Source: Alkaliphilus serpentinus
Lineage (GTDB): Bacteria > Bacillota > Clostridia > Peptostreptococcales > Natronincolaceae
Assembly (NCBI RefSeq): GCF_009017255.1
Contig: NZ_WBZB01000022.1
Span: 1-64,000, forward strand
Length of the DNA: 64,000 nt
Reading direction: 5' to 3'
Of this stretch, positions 1 to 7,205 are shown one piece after another. Both the position numbers and the translations under genes were made by a program. The notes under the pieces were generated by a model that saw only the letters and a program-made list of their open reading frames with translations, had not been told where the DNA came from and made no database searches. Every line of letters starts with the position of its first letter. The first letter of the stretch is position 1.

Positions 1-245
1 CTGTTCCTATTGGTTCCCAAGCGATATTACTTAAATCAATGCTTCTCATTAATGCATAATGAGCCTCTAAGTTATTTGCCATTGCCTGTAGGTCTTCAAT
101 TGAATATATTAATAATGGATCATCAATTGTTCCAGTTCCATTTTCCATGATTAGTGAAACATTTATTAATTCACTCCATTCGCCAACTTCTGCTGCACTC
201 TTAGCTCTAACACGATATACATAGTTAGCTCCAATCTCTACTCCA
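1..245 (-). pseudogene. Out-of-frame continuation of the FN3 protein (end of FN3 repeat 6 plus start of a GLUG-like domain)
   Basis: Reading the minus strand one base out of register from about position 243 gives an open frame to the window edge. It first completes FN3 repeat 6 (VEIGANYVYRVRAK, then GEWSEL). It then reads GTGTIDDPLLIYSIEDLQAM and RSIDLSNIAWEPIGT, which resembles the leader of GLUG-type or right-handed beta-helix surface domains. The intact gene would therefore extend beyond position 1. Adding one AC dinucleotide to the ACAC at the break restores the frame. The gene is cut by the window edge, so its full length is unknown. Confidence 0.7.
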
Positions 246-1790
246 GTGTATAAATTCTGTTTGTGAAACACTCTCAATTGCGCTCTCATTTACCTCTATA
301 TCGTAACCTTCTGCACCTTCTACTACATCCCATGATATCCTTACACTGTTTTCTAATGTTTCTGTAATTATGTTTTGTGGTATTCCTATAACTATTTCTT
401 CATTTATTACTTCTTCAACCTGAACGATTAGAGCTTCACTCCATTCACCGGTTACATTCTCATTCTTAGCCCTTATCCTAAGAGTATAGGCTATTCCTAG
501 TTCTGGATTAGCTAAAATGTATTGTGCTTCATTTACGCTCTCAATGGTGGTTCCATCTATTTCAACTTCATATCCCACCACATCAACTACTACATCCCAT
601 GATATCACTACACTGTCTTCTAATTTTTCTGTAACTATGTTTTGTGGTATTCCTATAACTATTTCTTCAACCTCAACTACCAGAGCCTCACTCCAGTCAC
701 CGGTTACATTTTCATTCTTAGCCCTTATCCTAAGGGTATAGGCTACTCCTACTTCTGGATTAGATAATATGTATTCTGCTTCATTTATACTCTCAATGGT
801 GGTTCCATCTATTTCAACTTCATATCCCACCGCATCAGCTACTACATCCCAAGATATCCTTACACTGTTTTCTAATGTTTCTGTCATTATGTTTTGTGGT
901 ATTCCTATAACTATTTCTTCAACCTCAACTACCAGAGCCTCACTCCAGTCACCGGTTACATTCTCATTCTTAGCCCTTATCCTAAGGGTATAGGCTATTC
1001 CTAGTTCTGGATTAGCTAAAATGTATTGTGCTTCATTTACGCTCTCAATGGTGGTTCCATCTATTTCAACTTCATATCCCACCGCATCAACTACTACATC
1101 CCATGATATCCTTACACTGTTTTCTAATGTTTCTGTAATTATGTTTTGTGGTATTCCTATAACTATCTCTTCATTTATTACTTCTTCAACCTCAACGATT
1201 AGAGCTTCACTCCACTCACCGGTTACATTCTCATTCTTAGCCCTTATCCTAAGGGTATAGGCTATTCCTAGTTCTGGATTAGCTAAAATGTATTGTGCTT
1301 CATTTACGCTCTCAATGGTGGTTCCATCTATTTCAACTTCATATCCCACCGCATCAGCTACTATATCCCATGATATCACTACACTGTCTTCTAATGTTTC
1401 TGTAACTATGTTTTGTGGTATTCCTATCATAATTTCTTCATTTATTACTTCTTCAACCTCAACTACCAGAGCCTCACTCCACTCACCAGTACCTTCATGG
1501 GTTTTAGCTCTGACTCTATATGTATAACTAGAGCCAATAATTACATCTTCGTGTATAAATTCAGTACTTAATCCATTTTCCATCATACTTCCATTAACTT
1601 CAACCTCATAATTGGTAGCATTACTTATCTCGTCCCATGTAACTGTAATTGTTGTTTCGGTTATGTTATAACTCAAGTTGGACGGTATATCTACAGAACT
1701 AGATGCTGAACTAGCCCTGATATTTACCATAGATAAAATAAGAATAGTGGACAGAAATAATGCTATTAACTTCTTTTGCTTTTTTAACAT
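225..1790 (-). CDS. Secreted fibronectin type III repeat protein, N-terminal part of a frameshifted gene
   Basis: The start is preceded by a signal peptide-like N-terminus (KKQKK, then a hydrophobic stretch to about residue 26), so the product is exported. Six fibronectin type III repeats follow at about residues 35-114, 115-203, 204-292, 293-376, 377-460 and 461 onward. Repeats 2-5 are nearly identical (ISWD, GYEVEIDGTTIES, YTLRIRAKN, WSEAL motifs); repeats 2, 3 and 6 carry a VINEE linker that 4 and 5 lack. Repeat 6 breaks after His516, where the frame runs into TAA at 225-227, while the missing end of the domain continues in another frame. FN3 arrays usually act as spacers or adhesion modules in extracellular proteins; the ligand is unknown. 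The protein may be a pseudogene, a phase-variable gene or a sequencing error. Confidence 0.8.
   Translation of the reverse strand: MLKKQKKLIALFLSTILILSMVNIRASSASSSVDIPSNLSYNITETTITVTWDEISNATNYEVEVNGSMMENGLSTEFIHEDVIIGSSYTYRVRAKTHEGTGEWSEALVVEVEEVINEEIMIGIPQNIVTETLEDSVVISWDIVADAVGYEVEIDGTTIESVNEAQYILANPELGIAYTLRIRAKNENVTGEWSEALIVEVEEVINEEIVIGIPQNIITETLENSVRISWDVVVDAVGYEVEIDGTTIESVNEAQYILANPELGIAYTLRIRAKNENVTGDWSEALVVEVEEIVIGIPQNIMTETLENSVRISWDVVADAVGYEVEIDGTTIESINEAEYILSNPEVGVAYTLRIRAKNENVTGDWSEALVVEVEEIVIGIPQNIVTEKLEDSVVISWDVVVDVVGYEVEIDGTTIESVNEAQYILANPELGIAYTLRIRAKNENVTGEWSEALIVQVEEVINEEIVIGIPQNIITETLENSVRISWDVVEGAEGYDIEVNESAIESVSQTEFIHWSRDWS
243..1448 (-). repeat. Tandem DNA repeat encoding FN3 modules (252 or 267 bp units)
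   Basis: Five successive copies of a near-identical coding unit lie here. Equivalent points are spaced 252, 252 and 267 bp apart; the extra 15 bp encodes the VINEE linker. High nucleotide identity between copies suggests recent duplication or gene conversion, and the array may misassemble or change length. Confidence 0.85.
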
Positions 1791-2102
1791 TCTTTAACCT
1801 CCTTATGTCATTATTTTTTAAAAATTTCTTTATATTGTAATTATTACTATATTTTATAACATGATAATATTGATATCTACAATATTCGTCCCTGAAATTT
1901 CGACAAATATTCTGAAACTTTTGTAAATCTCTTCACTTTCACAATCTAATGATTGATATATTTAGTACTCTAAGCCTATATAATGTATTATCTCAAAAAC
2001 AAAAAGAAGCCAATTTCCTAGCTTCTTCATGTTTTCTTTAATTTCTAACTTGTAACAACCTCTCACCTTATGGAATAAGCTTTACTGAGGGGAGAGAGTT
2101 CT
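1791..2102. other. Intergenic region between divergent genes
   Basis: This AT-rich gap should hold the promoters of the FN3 gene and of the gene at 2103. The only clear structure is a hairpin at 2004-2027 (AAGAAGC paired with GCTTCTT) followed on the minus strand by a T-rich run at 1993-2003. It looks like a minus-strand terminator upstream of the FN3 gene, with no obvious gene to serve. No other ORF or RNA is visible. Confidence 0.4.
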
Positions 2103-2417
2103 ATGTCAATTAAGTCCTTTGTATCTAAGGTTTTTAAGAGGGATGATTCTCAAAAGGATTATGTTAAGGTTGAGCTTGAAGATCTTAAAATGGAAATGGT
2201 TAGAATTACCGATAAAGAAATTCCCCATGAGGTAACGGTGGTTATTCCTAGAGTAGAAATAAGGGAGAAGTATGATGGGGATGGTAATTTAACCGAAAGA
2301 GAGGTTATTCTCAACAGTATTACCATGGTTCATGCCCCCAGACATCCCCTTGCAGGCCCTCCTGCTCCACCTCCTGAAATACCCGAAAGAACAGACGTGA
2401 ATTTTAGACGAAGATAA
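2103..2417 (+). CDS. Hypothetical protein, 104 aa, proline-rich C-terminus
   Basis: I do not recognise this protein. It begins MSIKSFVSKVFKRDD, has a charged first third (KVELEDLKMEMVRI), a central region likely to form beta strands (HEVTVVIPRVEIREKYD) and a proline-rich tail (GPPAPPPEIPE) ending in arginines. There is no signal peptide or membrane segment, so it is probably cytoplasmic. A GGGGAGAG ribosome site precedes the ATG by about 10 bases, and a strong hairpin terminator follows at once, so it is a single-gene transcript. Codon use and ribosome site support a real gene. Function unknown. Confidence 0.6.
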   Translation: MSIKSFVSKVFKRDDSQKDYVKVELEDLKMEMVRITDKEIPHEVTVVIPRVEIREKYDGDGNLTEREVILNSITMVHAPRHPLAGPPAPPPEIPERTDVNFRRR

Positions 2418-2420
2418 AAT

Positions 2421-2457
2421 AATTGCTACCCTATAGTAGTGGGTAGCAATTATTTGT
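2421..2457 (+). terminator. Rho-independent terminator
   Basis: An 11-bp inverted repeat (AATTGCTACCC with GGGTAGCAATT) around a 9-nt loop, followed by a T-rich stretch, directly after the stop codon of the 104-aa gene. Confidence 0.8.
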
Positions 2458-2475
2458 GTAGTCATATAATATGTT

Positions 2476-2590
2476 CTATTCTATTTCTCTAACATCAATG
2501 ATAGCCCCTTGGTTAAAGTCTTTTTGAGATAGGAGCTTTAGAACTTTTTCAGCTACAAAGTCTGGTGATAATAGTCGACCTTCGTTTGTG
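2476..2590 (-). pseudogene. C-terminal remnant of a short-chain dehydrogenase gene
   Basis: The minus strand encodes about 38 residues (TNEGRLLSPDFVAEKVLKLL, then SQKDFNQGAIIDVREIE) ending at a TAG at 2476. LLSPDFVAEKVLKLL followed by a G-x-I-I-D-V end is typical of the C-terminus of SDR oxidoreductases. No start codon, Rossmann glycine motif or YxxxK motif lies upstream; the reading frame instead runs into repeat-like sequence near 2590-2627. This is best read as the last scrap of a deleted gene. The family call rests on the tail motif only. Confidence 0.55.
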
Positions 2591-2627
2591 CATCAACAAA
2601 TCATATGATAGTTTTTCAACAGTCTGA
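2588..2627. repeat. Partial copy of the dispersed palindromic repeat (right end)
   Basis: The sequence GTTTTTCAACAGTCTGAAG at the end of this stretch resembles the right end of the fuller copy near 21050 (GTTTTTCATCAGACTGAGAG). Only about 40 bases remain. It abuts the remnant of the dehydrogenase gene and may mark the deletion junction. Confidence 0.4.
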
Positions 2628-2647
2628 AGCTGTATAACAAATACAGC

Positions 2648-3187
2648 TTAACTAATTAACTCCCTTAGTTTACCTTCAATATATTCAACCAGTGGTTGAT
2701 CTCCAATAGTGATTTTGTTATTCTCATATAAATCTGCCTTCACTCTAAAGAAGTTGATGATTAACTTATAATCCTTAATTATGTACTCAGTACTGTGGGC
2801 TGGAACAAAAACCACTTCCAACTCTTCATATTTGCTATCTTGAAGCTTATCTATTAAGGAATCTAAATTTAGCACCTTCAGTGGAGCAATCATGAGATTG
2901 GTATAATCCAAATCCTCCAGCATCCACATATTGTTGTTCCAATAAACCCTTTCTTTTTTTATGTCACTATGAAATATTTCTCTATTGGATATGGCACTAA
3001 GAACCTTTCTAACAGATTCTTCATTGAATTCATTGTCATAGAAATACTTCATTTCAGGATTTGAAGCCATATTATTTAAATAAGCCTCCCCTACCTTCTC
3101 CTTATCCTTAGTTGCCTGCCAATAATATAACATGCCCTCAACAGCATCTAGCTTTATTTTAATCCTTTTTAGCATAAGTCTTTTCAT
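2648..3187 (-). CDS. Hypothetical protein, 179 aa (possibly TDE2712-like family)
   Basis: This is a soluble protein without signal peptide or membrane segments. It starts MKRLMLKRIKIKLDAVEGMLYY and contains aromatic, charged motifs such as YWNNNMWMLEDLDYTN near the middle (about residues 82-97) and a VVFVPAHSTEYIIKDY segment near 125-140. The start follows GGAGATGAAAAG. I have a weak recollection of a conserved uncharacterised family called TDE2712 with a similar N-terminus, but cannot confirm it. It is transcribed alone, divergent from the C_GCAxxG_C_C gene. Function unknown. Confidence 0.6.
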   Translation of the reverse strand: MKRLMLKRIKIKLDAVEGMLYYWQATKDKEKVGEAYLNNMASNPEMKYFYDNEFNEESVRKVLSAISNREIFHSDIKKERVYWNNNMWMLEDLDYTNLMIAPLKVLNLDSLIDKLQDSKYEELEVVFVPAHSTEYIIKDYKLIINFFRVKADLYENNKITIGDQPLVEYIEGKLRELIS

Positions 3188-3399
3188 CTCCTTTTGGTTG
3201 TTTATATGTTATTATCAACGATTTCCATTATTATATTACCACAATTGCTGGCATTAAGCCATGATGTTTATGCTCTTTTTCAAGGATGTATATAAAAACC
3301 TAATGGATAAACGGAGTATGATAGAGATATTCTATTGTTATTTTTCAAGCAATGATGATATTCTTTATTATAGTAAAGTTTAATAAAGGAGGACATAAA

Positions 3400-3867
3400 A
3401 TGAAGACTGAAATAAACATTGAAAAAGTTAAGGCTGATGCCGAGGAACTCTTTAGAAAAGGGGATTTCTTCTGTTCAGAGGCCATTGTATCATCTATAAG
3501 AGACAATTTTGAAATTGATATGCCTGAAGAAATGATCGCTATGGCTTCTACCTTTCCTGTAGGGATTGGCCGTTCTAAATGTGTATGTGGAGCAGTTTCA
3601 GGCGCATTACTTGCCTTAGGCTATTTCTTCGGAAGAACCAAAGGGGGCGATCCAAAGGTACAAAAGACCTTAGAATTAGCCAATGAGCTTCAACAAAGCT
3701 TTAAAGATAATCACAAGGTATTATGCTGTAAGATTTTAACCCATGGTATGGATATGGCATCAGGTGAGCACAAAGCCCAATGTGTATCCTTTACAGGAGA
3801 GATGGCAAAAAAGGCAGCAGAAATCATTGTCCGAGAAAAAGGCCTGAAAACTGCTGATGGACTATAG
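3400..3867 (+). CDS. C_GCAxxG_C_C family protein
   Basis: The 155-residue product carries the family signature: a Cys in FFCSEAIV (about residue 26), the CVCGAVSGALLALG core (about 65-78), and later Cys residues in VLCCKIL and AQCVSF. The family (TIGR01909/PF09719) is thought to be a redox or metal-binding protein, function not established. The ATG at 3400 has AAAGGAGG seven bases upstream and is preferred over an in-frame ATG at 3352. The gene lies 11 bp before a TDT-family transporter and probably shares its transcript. A selenocysteine-containing paralogue lies at 21098-21769. Confidence 0.85.
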   Translation: MKTEINIEKVKADAEELFRKGDFFCSEAIVSSIRDNFEIDMPEEMIAMASTFPVGIGRSKCVCGAVSGALLALGYFFGRTKGGDPKVQKTLELANELQQSFKDNHKVLCCKILTHGMDMASGEHKAQCVSFTGEMAKKAAEIIVREKGLKTADGL

Positions 3868-3878
3868 GGGGAATTGTA

Positions 3879-4832
3879 ATGGTTAAGCTTATTAAAAAGG
3901 TTCCCATACCAATGGCGGGCTTAATGCTTGCATTGGCGTCATTGGGAAATTTAGTGTTATCCTATGGTAGCGGTTATCGAAATGTTTTTGGTTTGTTATC
4001 AGCTATATTATTGATTTTGTTAGTGGGAAAGGTATTAATAGATGGTGGAGCAGTGGCTGAGGATATGAAAAACCCAGCAATAGCCAGTGTTGCCCCTACC
4101 TTCTCTATGGGTATTATGATTTTGTCAACTTATATTAAACCCTTTAACGCTACCTTAGCCTTTACAGCTTGGATGATTGGTTTAATCCTTCATGGTTTAT
4201 TCATTATCTATTTTACAAAGGCCTTTCTACTAAGGTTTGAAATGAAGAAGGTTTTAACCAGCTACTTTGTTGTTTATGTTGGGATTGTCGTGGGAAGTGT
4301 TACAGCTCCTGCCTATAATATGCAAAACCTTGGACAGCTGATCTTTTGGTTTGGTTTTATATCTTATTTGATTTTACTACCAGTTGTGATTTATAGAGTT
4401 TTAATTATTAAAGGGATTCCAGAGCCCCTTTTACCTACTATAACGATATTTGCAGCTCCTGCCAGCCTTTGTCTTGCAGGTTATATCAGTACCTTTTCAG
4501 TAAAAAGCAATCTATTGATTACCTTTATGATGGTTTTAGCTATGGTTATGACCCTATCAGTATTACTATATTTACCTAGGCTATTAAAGCTGAAGTTTTA
4601 CCCTAGTTATTCAGCCTTCACCTTCCCCTTAGTAATCAGTGGTATTGCAACAAAGCTAGCCAATGGATACTTGGTAAAGAGTGGCAACACTATTGATATG
4701 CTAAAATATATTGTAAGGTTTCAAGAGGCCTTATCCATTGCGATCGTCTTATATGTTTTAATCAGGTATATAATGTTTTTAACTTCAGACTTAAAGGCTA
4801 CCAAAGCACCTGCAGCTCCAATAACTAAGTAA
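3879..4832 (+). CDS. TDT (TehA/SLAC1) family transporter
   Basis: This 317-residue integral membrane protein has about ten hydrophobic segments and the SLAC1/TehA-type pattern near the start (IPMAGLMLALASLGNL), then a conserved ASVAPTFSMGIMIL helix. Relatives are the tellurite-resistance/dicarboxylate transporter family, which act as anion channels or C4-dicarboxylate carriers in the inner membrane. The substrate cannot be told from sequence. It follows the C_GCAxxG_C_C gene by 11 bp with a GGGGGAATTGTA ribosome site, and a hairpin terminator lies at 4878-4912, so the two form an operon. Confidence 0.8.
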   Translation: MVKLIKKVPIPMAGLMLALASLGNLVLSYGSGYRNVFGLLSAILLILLVGKVLIDGGAVAEDMKNPAIASVAPTFSMGIMILSTYIKPFNATLAFTAWMIGLILHGLFIIYFTKAFLLRFEMKKVLTSYFVVYVGIVVGSVTAPAYNMQNLGQLIFWFGFISYLILLPVVIYRVLIIKGIPEPLLPTITIFAAPASLCLAGYISTFSVKSNLLITFMMVLAMVMTLSVLLYLPRLLKLKFYPSYSAFTFPLVISGIATKLANGYLVKSGNTIDMLKYIVRFQEALSIAIVLYVLIRYIMFLTSDLKATKAPAAPITK

Positions 4833-4835
4833 TGG

Positions 4836-4880
4836 TCAATAAATCCAGACTGTCGAGGCGTAGTTTTTCAACAATATAAA
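4836..4880. repeat. Degenerate copy of the dispersed palindromic repeat
   Basis: The sequence CCAGACTGTCGAGGCG followed by TAGTTTTTCAACA combines the left (AGACTG..GAGGCG) and right (TTTTTCAAC) end signatures of the fuller copy near 20.9-21.05 kb, with the middle missing. Confidence 0.4.
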
Positions 4881-4912
4881 GGTGGATTATTCATTGAATA
4901 ACCCACCCTTTT
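4878..4912 (+). terminator. Rho-independent terminator of the TDT transporter operon
   Basis: AAGGTGGATTATTC pairs with GAATAACCCACCCTT around a short loop, followed by TTTTTA. Confidence 0.75.
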
Positions 4913-4965
4913 TATATGCTTGTTTAAATTTGATCTTTATGAATATTGTACATGTTATAGTATTC

Positions 4966-5020
4966 AATTCTTAATTCTTAATTCTTAATCCTTAATTCTT
5001 AATCCTTAATCCTTAATTCT
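4966..5020. repeat. Heptamer tandem array (TTCTTAA / TCCTTAA)
   Basis: Seven consecutive 7-bp units alternate between TTCTTAA and TCCTTAA. The array ends at the stop codon of the PilZ gene. It is one of about twelve intergenic heptamer arrays in the window. Confidence 0.9.
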
Positions 5021-5375
5021 ACATTGTTTCGGTTGTCGTTAACTCTTCGCCATACTCGTCTACCTCTTTACTTAAAATATCAGCCAATCCAACAAACTCA
5101 CAGCCTACAAAAAATCCAATTTCCATCTCAATACATCTTACAATCTTTAGCACACTAAAGAAGTACTTGTCCTCTGAAAGCTGAATCTTTGCATCGAAAT
5201 AGTAATCAAGGGGGAGCTGGTGCTTGCACTTAAATCCGATTCCTGCCTTGGAGATGTTTTCTACTTCTATACCCTCATTAATATTCTCCAAAGATTTATT
5301 ATCCTGCTTAAATAAAGAAGTGATTTTTAGCTCAAGACTAAGGGGTAACCTCTTGCTTCTTCTTTTCTCACTCAT
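5019..5375 (-). CDS. PilZ domain protein, predicted c-di-GMP receptor
   Basis: The 118-residue cytoplasmic protein has both parts of the PilZ c-di-GMP signature: RRSKRLPLSL at residues 5-14 (RxxxR) and NISKAGIGF near 41-49 (N-x-S-x-x-G). PilZ domains bind the second messenger c-di-GMP and relay it to motility, secretion or surface functions. It is a stand-alone domain with no fused output, so it likely acts through a partner protein. AAAGGTGG lies eight bases before the ATG. No diguanylate cyclase is near. Confidence in the fold is high, in the partner none. Confidence 0.85.
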   Translation of the reverse strand: MSEKRRSKRLPLSLELKITSLFKQDNKSLENINEGIEVENISKAGIGFKCKHQLPLDYYFDAKIQLSEDKYFFSVLKIVRCIEMEIGFFVGCEFVGLADILSKEVDEYGEELTTTETM

Positions 5376-5499
5376 ACCTATTCAACCACCTTTGGTTTTA
5401 TCCTATGTATTCTATATACCTAAATATGTCCATGTTAAACGGATGCTTCCCTCTCATTATAATATAATAGGGACTATTTTCAAAGTTGTATCTTTTTAA

Positions 5500-6510
5500 C
5501 TACTTATAAGAAAGGGAGTTAATATTTTTAATTAATATGGATATGGTTCCATCATGATTATTTAAATATTCTATATTGTTGTCTTCATTATCTAAGGTAA
5601 TATTTATTTCAATGCCATGATCGGTTTTAATTTTTCGTTTAGAAAATACCTTTTCTATAACCTCTTCCTTTATTTCAACCTCCTTAGCATCAAATCCATT
5701 ATTCTCCAGATGGTTTAAATAAACCTCTTTAAGCTCATGATTATTAGGAAAAACCCGTTCTGAAATCTTCTCTATGTTTATAATACCCTCGTCTTCGATA
5801 CTATTGATGATTGCTTTTCCAAATTCATCGGATATTTGCATATCTCGATTACAGAATTTTTTATTAAAGGCCTCTGTTTGCTTCTTCAGCTTTTTCGCCA
5901 GCTCCATATCTGAAATCCCTGTAGTGGATTGTAAAAAATCACTGGAAAAATAACTTCTTTTTTCACCGTCAATCTCATATTCCCTTTCAAAAAGGGTTAT
6001 TTTATAATCATCCAATGAAATTATGGCCCACTCATCGGCCTTCTGTCCCATCCCCGGTAGGGTAGTTTTGTATTTAATAATGCTATTATGTGGTCCCTCC
6101 TCACCCTCATGAATATAGTGAGTAAAGGAAGGTCTATAGTTAAACTTTAATACTCCCAAAAATGTTTGGCCTTGATGTTGAAAAGTAGTTATAAGTAAGT
6201 CTGCAGAAGGAATTTCAGACTGTTGAAGGATAATTTCGTAAAGAATGGAAGCGATTCTTCCAGATTCCTTAACAAAGGTCCTCTGATCCTTGAATATTTC
6301 TTCAGCGATGGATTTAACCCTGCTATCCTCTAAAAAATCAGCAGCCTTTCCATTATGATCCTTCAGGATTTTTGCAAGATGAGCCTCCATAAACTCTTGA
6401 ATATCATTATTTATGGGATGCTCCTTTGATGAAATAACCGGTGCCCCTATCGAGCTGTCTAAAATATGAAGGATTATTTGATTAATTGTTACATGAACTG
6501 CTTCAGTCAA
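5500..6510 (-). CDS. Nucleoid-associated protein (NdpA/YejK-like)
   Basis: The roughly 336-residue protein matches the 37-kDa nucleoid-associated protein family (PF04245): N-terminal INQIILHILDSS, central GVLKFNYRPSFTHYI and a C-terminal mixed region. Characterised members bind the nucleoid; the exact role is not settled. A TTG at 6508-6510 has AGGGAG eight bases upstream and is the best start; the GTG three codons earlier sits directly on the ribosome site. It is a single gene divergent from the GNAT gene at 6657. No motif for catalysis was seen. Confidence 0.8.
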   Translation of the reverse strand: MTEAVHVTINQIILHILDSSIGAPVISSKEHPINNDIQEFMEAHLAKILKDHNGKAADFLEDSRVKSIAEEIFKDQRTFVKESGRIASILYEIILQQSEIPSADLLITTFQHQGQTFLGVLKFNYRPSFTHYIHEGEEGPHNSIIKYKTTLPGMGQKADEWAIISLDDYKITLFEREYEIDGEKRSYFSSDFLQSTTGISDMELAKKLKKQTEAFNKKFCNRDMQISDEFGKAIINSIEDEGIINIEKISERVFPNNHELKEVYLNHLENNGFDAKEVEIKEEVIEKVFSKRKIKTDHGIEINITLDNEDNNIEYLNNHDGTISILIKNINSLSYK

Positions 6511-6656
6511 AAAAAACACTCCCTAGAATTATTTTTAGTATATAAACCATTGTCCTTATAATATTATATATTAAAATTCCTTAGTTTGAATTTATTTTTT
6601 TATAATTGTATTATACAATGTGATAAATGATAATTTTAAGTTTAGGAGGAACTTTT

Positions 6657-7127
6657 ATGCTTAAGGTAAGGATCGCCAATGATGGAGATAAAGAATATTT
6701 TATAAAAGATTATCTCGCAAGATATGGTAATGATACGGAGTTGGCAGAAAAGCATGCATTGGTTTGTATAAATGTACATAGAACAATTCTATTAGTTAAT
6801 GATGAAGAAATAATCGGTAGTGTGACCTGGGCTATAAGAGAAGGGGTTAAGGCAGGTCTTGTAGTGATTTTTCAAATGTCCATTGCTAAGGAAGTGAATA
6901 GAGGCAAGGGCTATGGCAGTACACTGGTAAAGCATTGTATTAATGATATTGAAACCTTCTATGGCTTTAAGGGTCATGATTTAAGGAGGATATTCATCGT
7001 TATTCACGAAGAAAATCTTGCCGCCAGAAATATCTATAAAAATAACGGCTTTCGAGTTGTTTCAGAACTTAAGGATCACTTAGGTAAAGGAATGAAGGCC
7101 CTGGTTTATGCAAAGGATTACTTTTAA
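6657..7127 (+). CDS. GNAT family N-acetyltransferase
   Basis: The 156-residue protein has the GNAT acetyl-CoA binding loop RGKGYGSTLVKH (Q/R-x-x-G-x-G/A) near residue 92, preceded by the IFQMSIAKEV strand, and the C-terminal AARNIYKNNGFRVVSE motif near 128-143 that is typical of the fold. The acceptor substrate is unknown. The ATG at 6657 follows AGGAGGA by six bases and is preferred over an upstream in-frame ATG at 6627. A bidirectional terminator follows at 7165-7191. Confidence 0.85.
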   Translation: MLKVRIANDGDKEYFIKDYLARYGNDTELAEKHALVCINVHRTILLVNDEEIIGSVTWAIREGVKAGLVVIFQMSIAKEVNRGKGYGSTLVKHCINDIETFYGFKGHDLRRIFIVIHEENLAARNIYKNNGFRVVSELKDHLGKGMKALVYAKDYF

Positions 7128-7164
7128 AGAATTTAAAGGCCTTTGTATATCTTTATAATATTTA

Positions 7165-7191
7165 AAATGCTCCCACTTGGTGGGAGCATTT
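7165..7191. terminator. Bidirectional terminator between convergent genes
   Basis: AAATGCTCCCAC pairs with GTGGGAGCATTT around a three-base loop, with T-rich sequence on both sides; it serves the GNAT gene and the FMN-binding protein gene. Confidence 0.8.
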
Positions 7192-7205
7192 CTATTTGAT
7201 GATTC

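Noticed and set aside
517-1527. Four plus-strand ORFs of 74-79 aa
   Set aside because: They are shadows of the repeated FN3 coding units on the other strand; same spacing and low-complexity Ser/Thr content.
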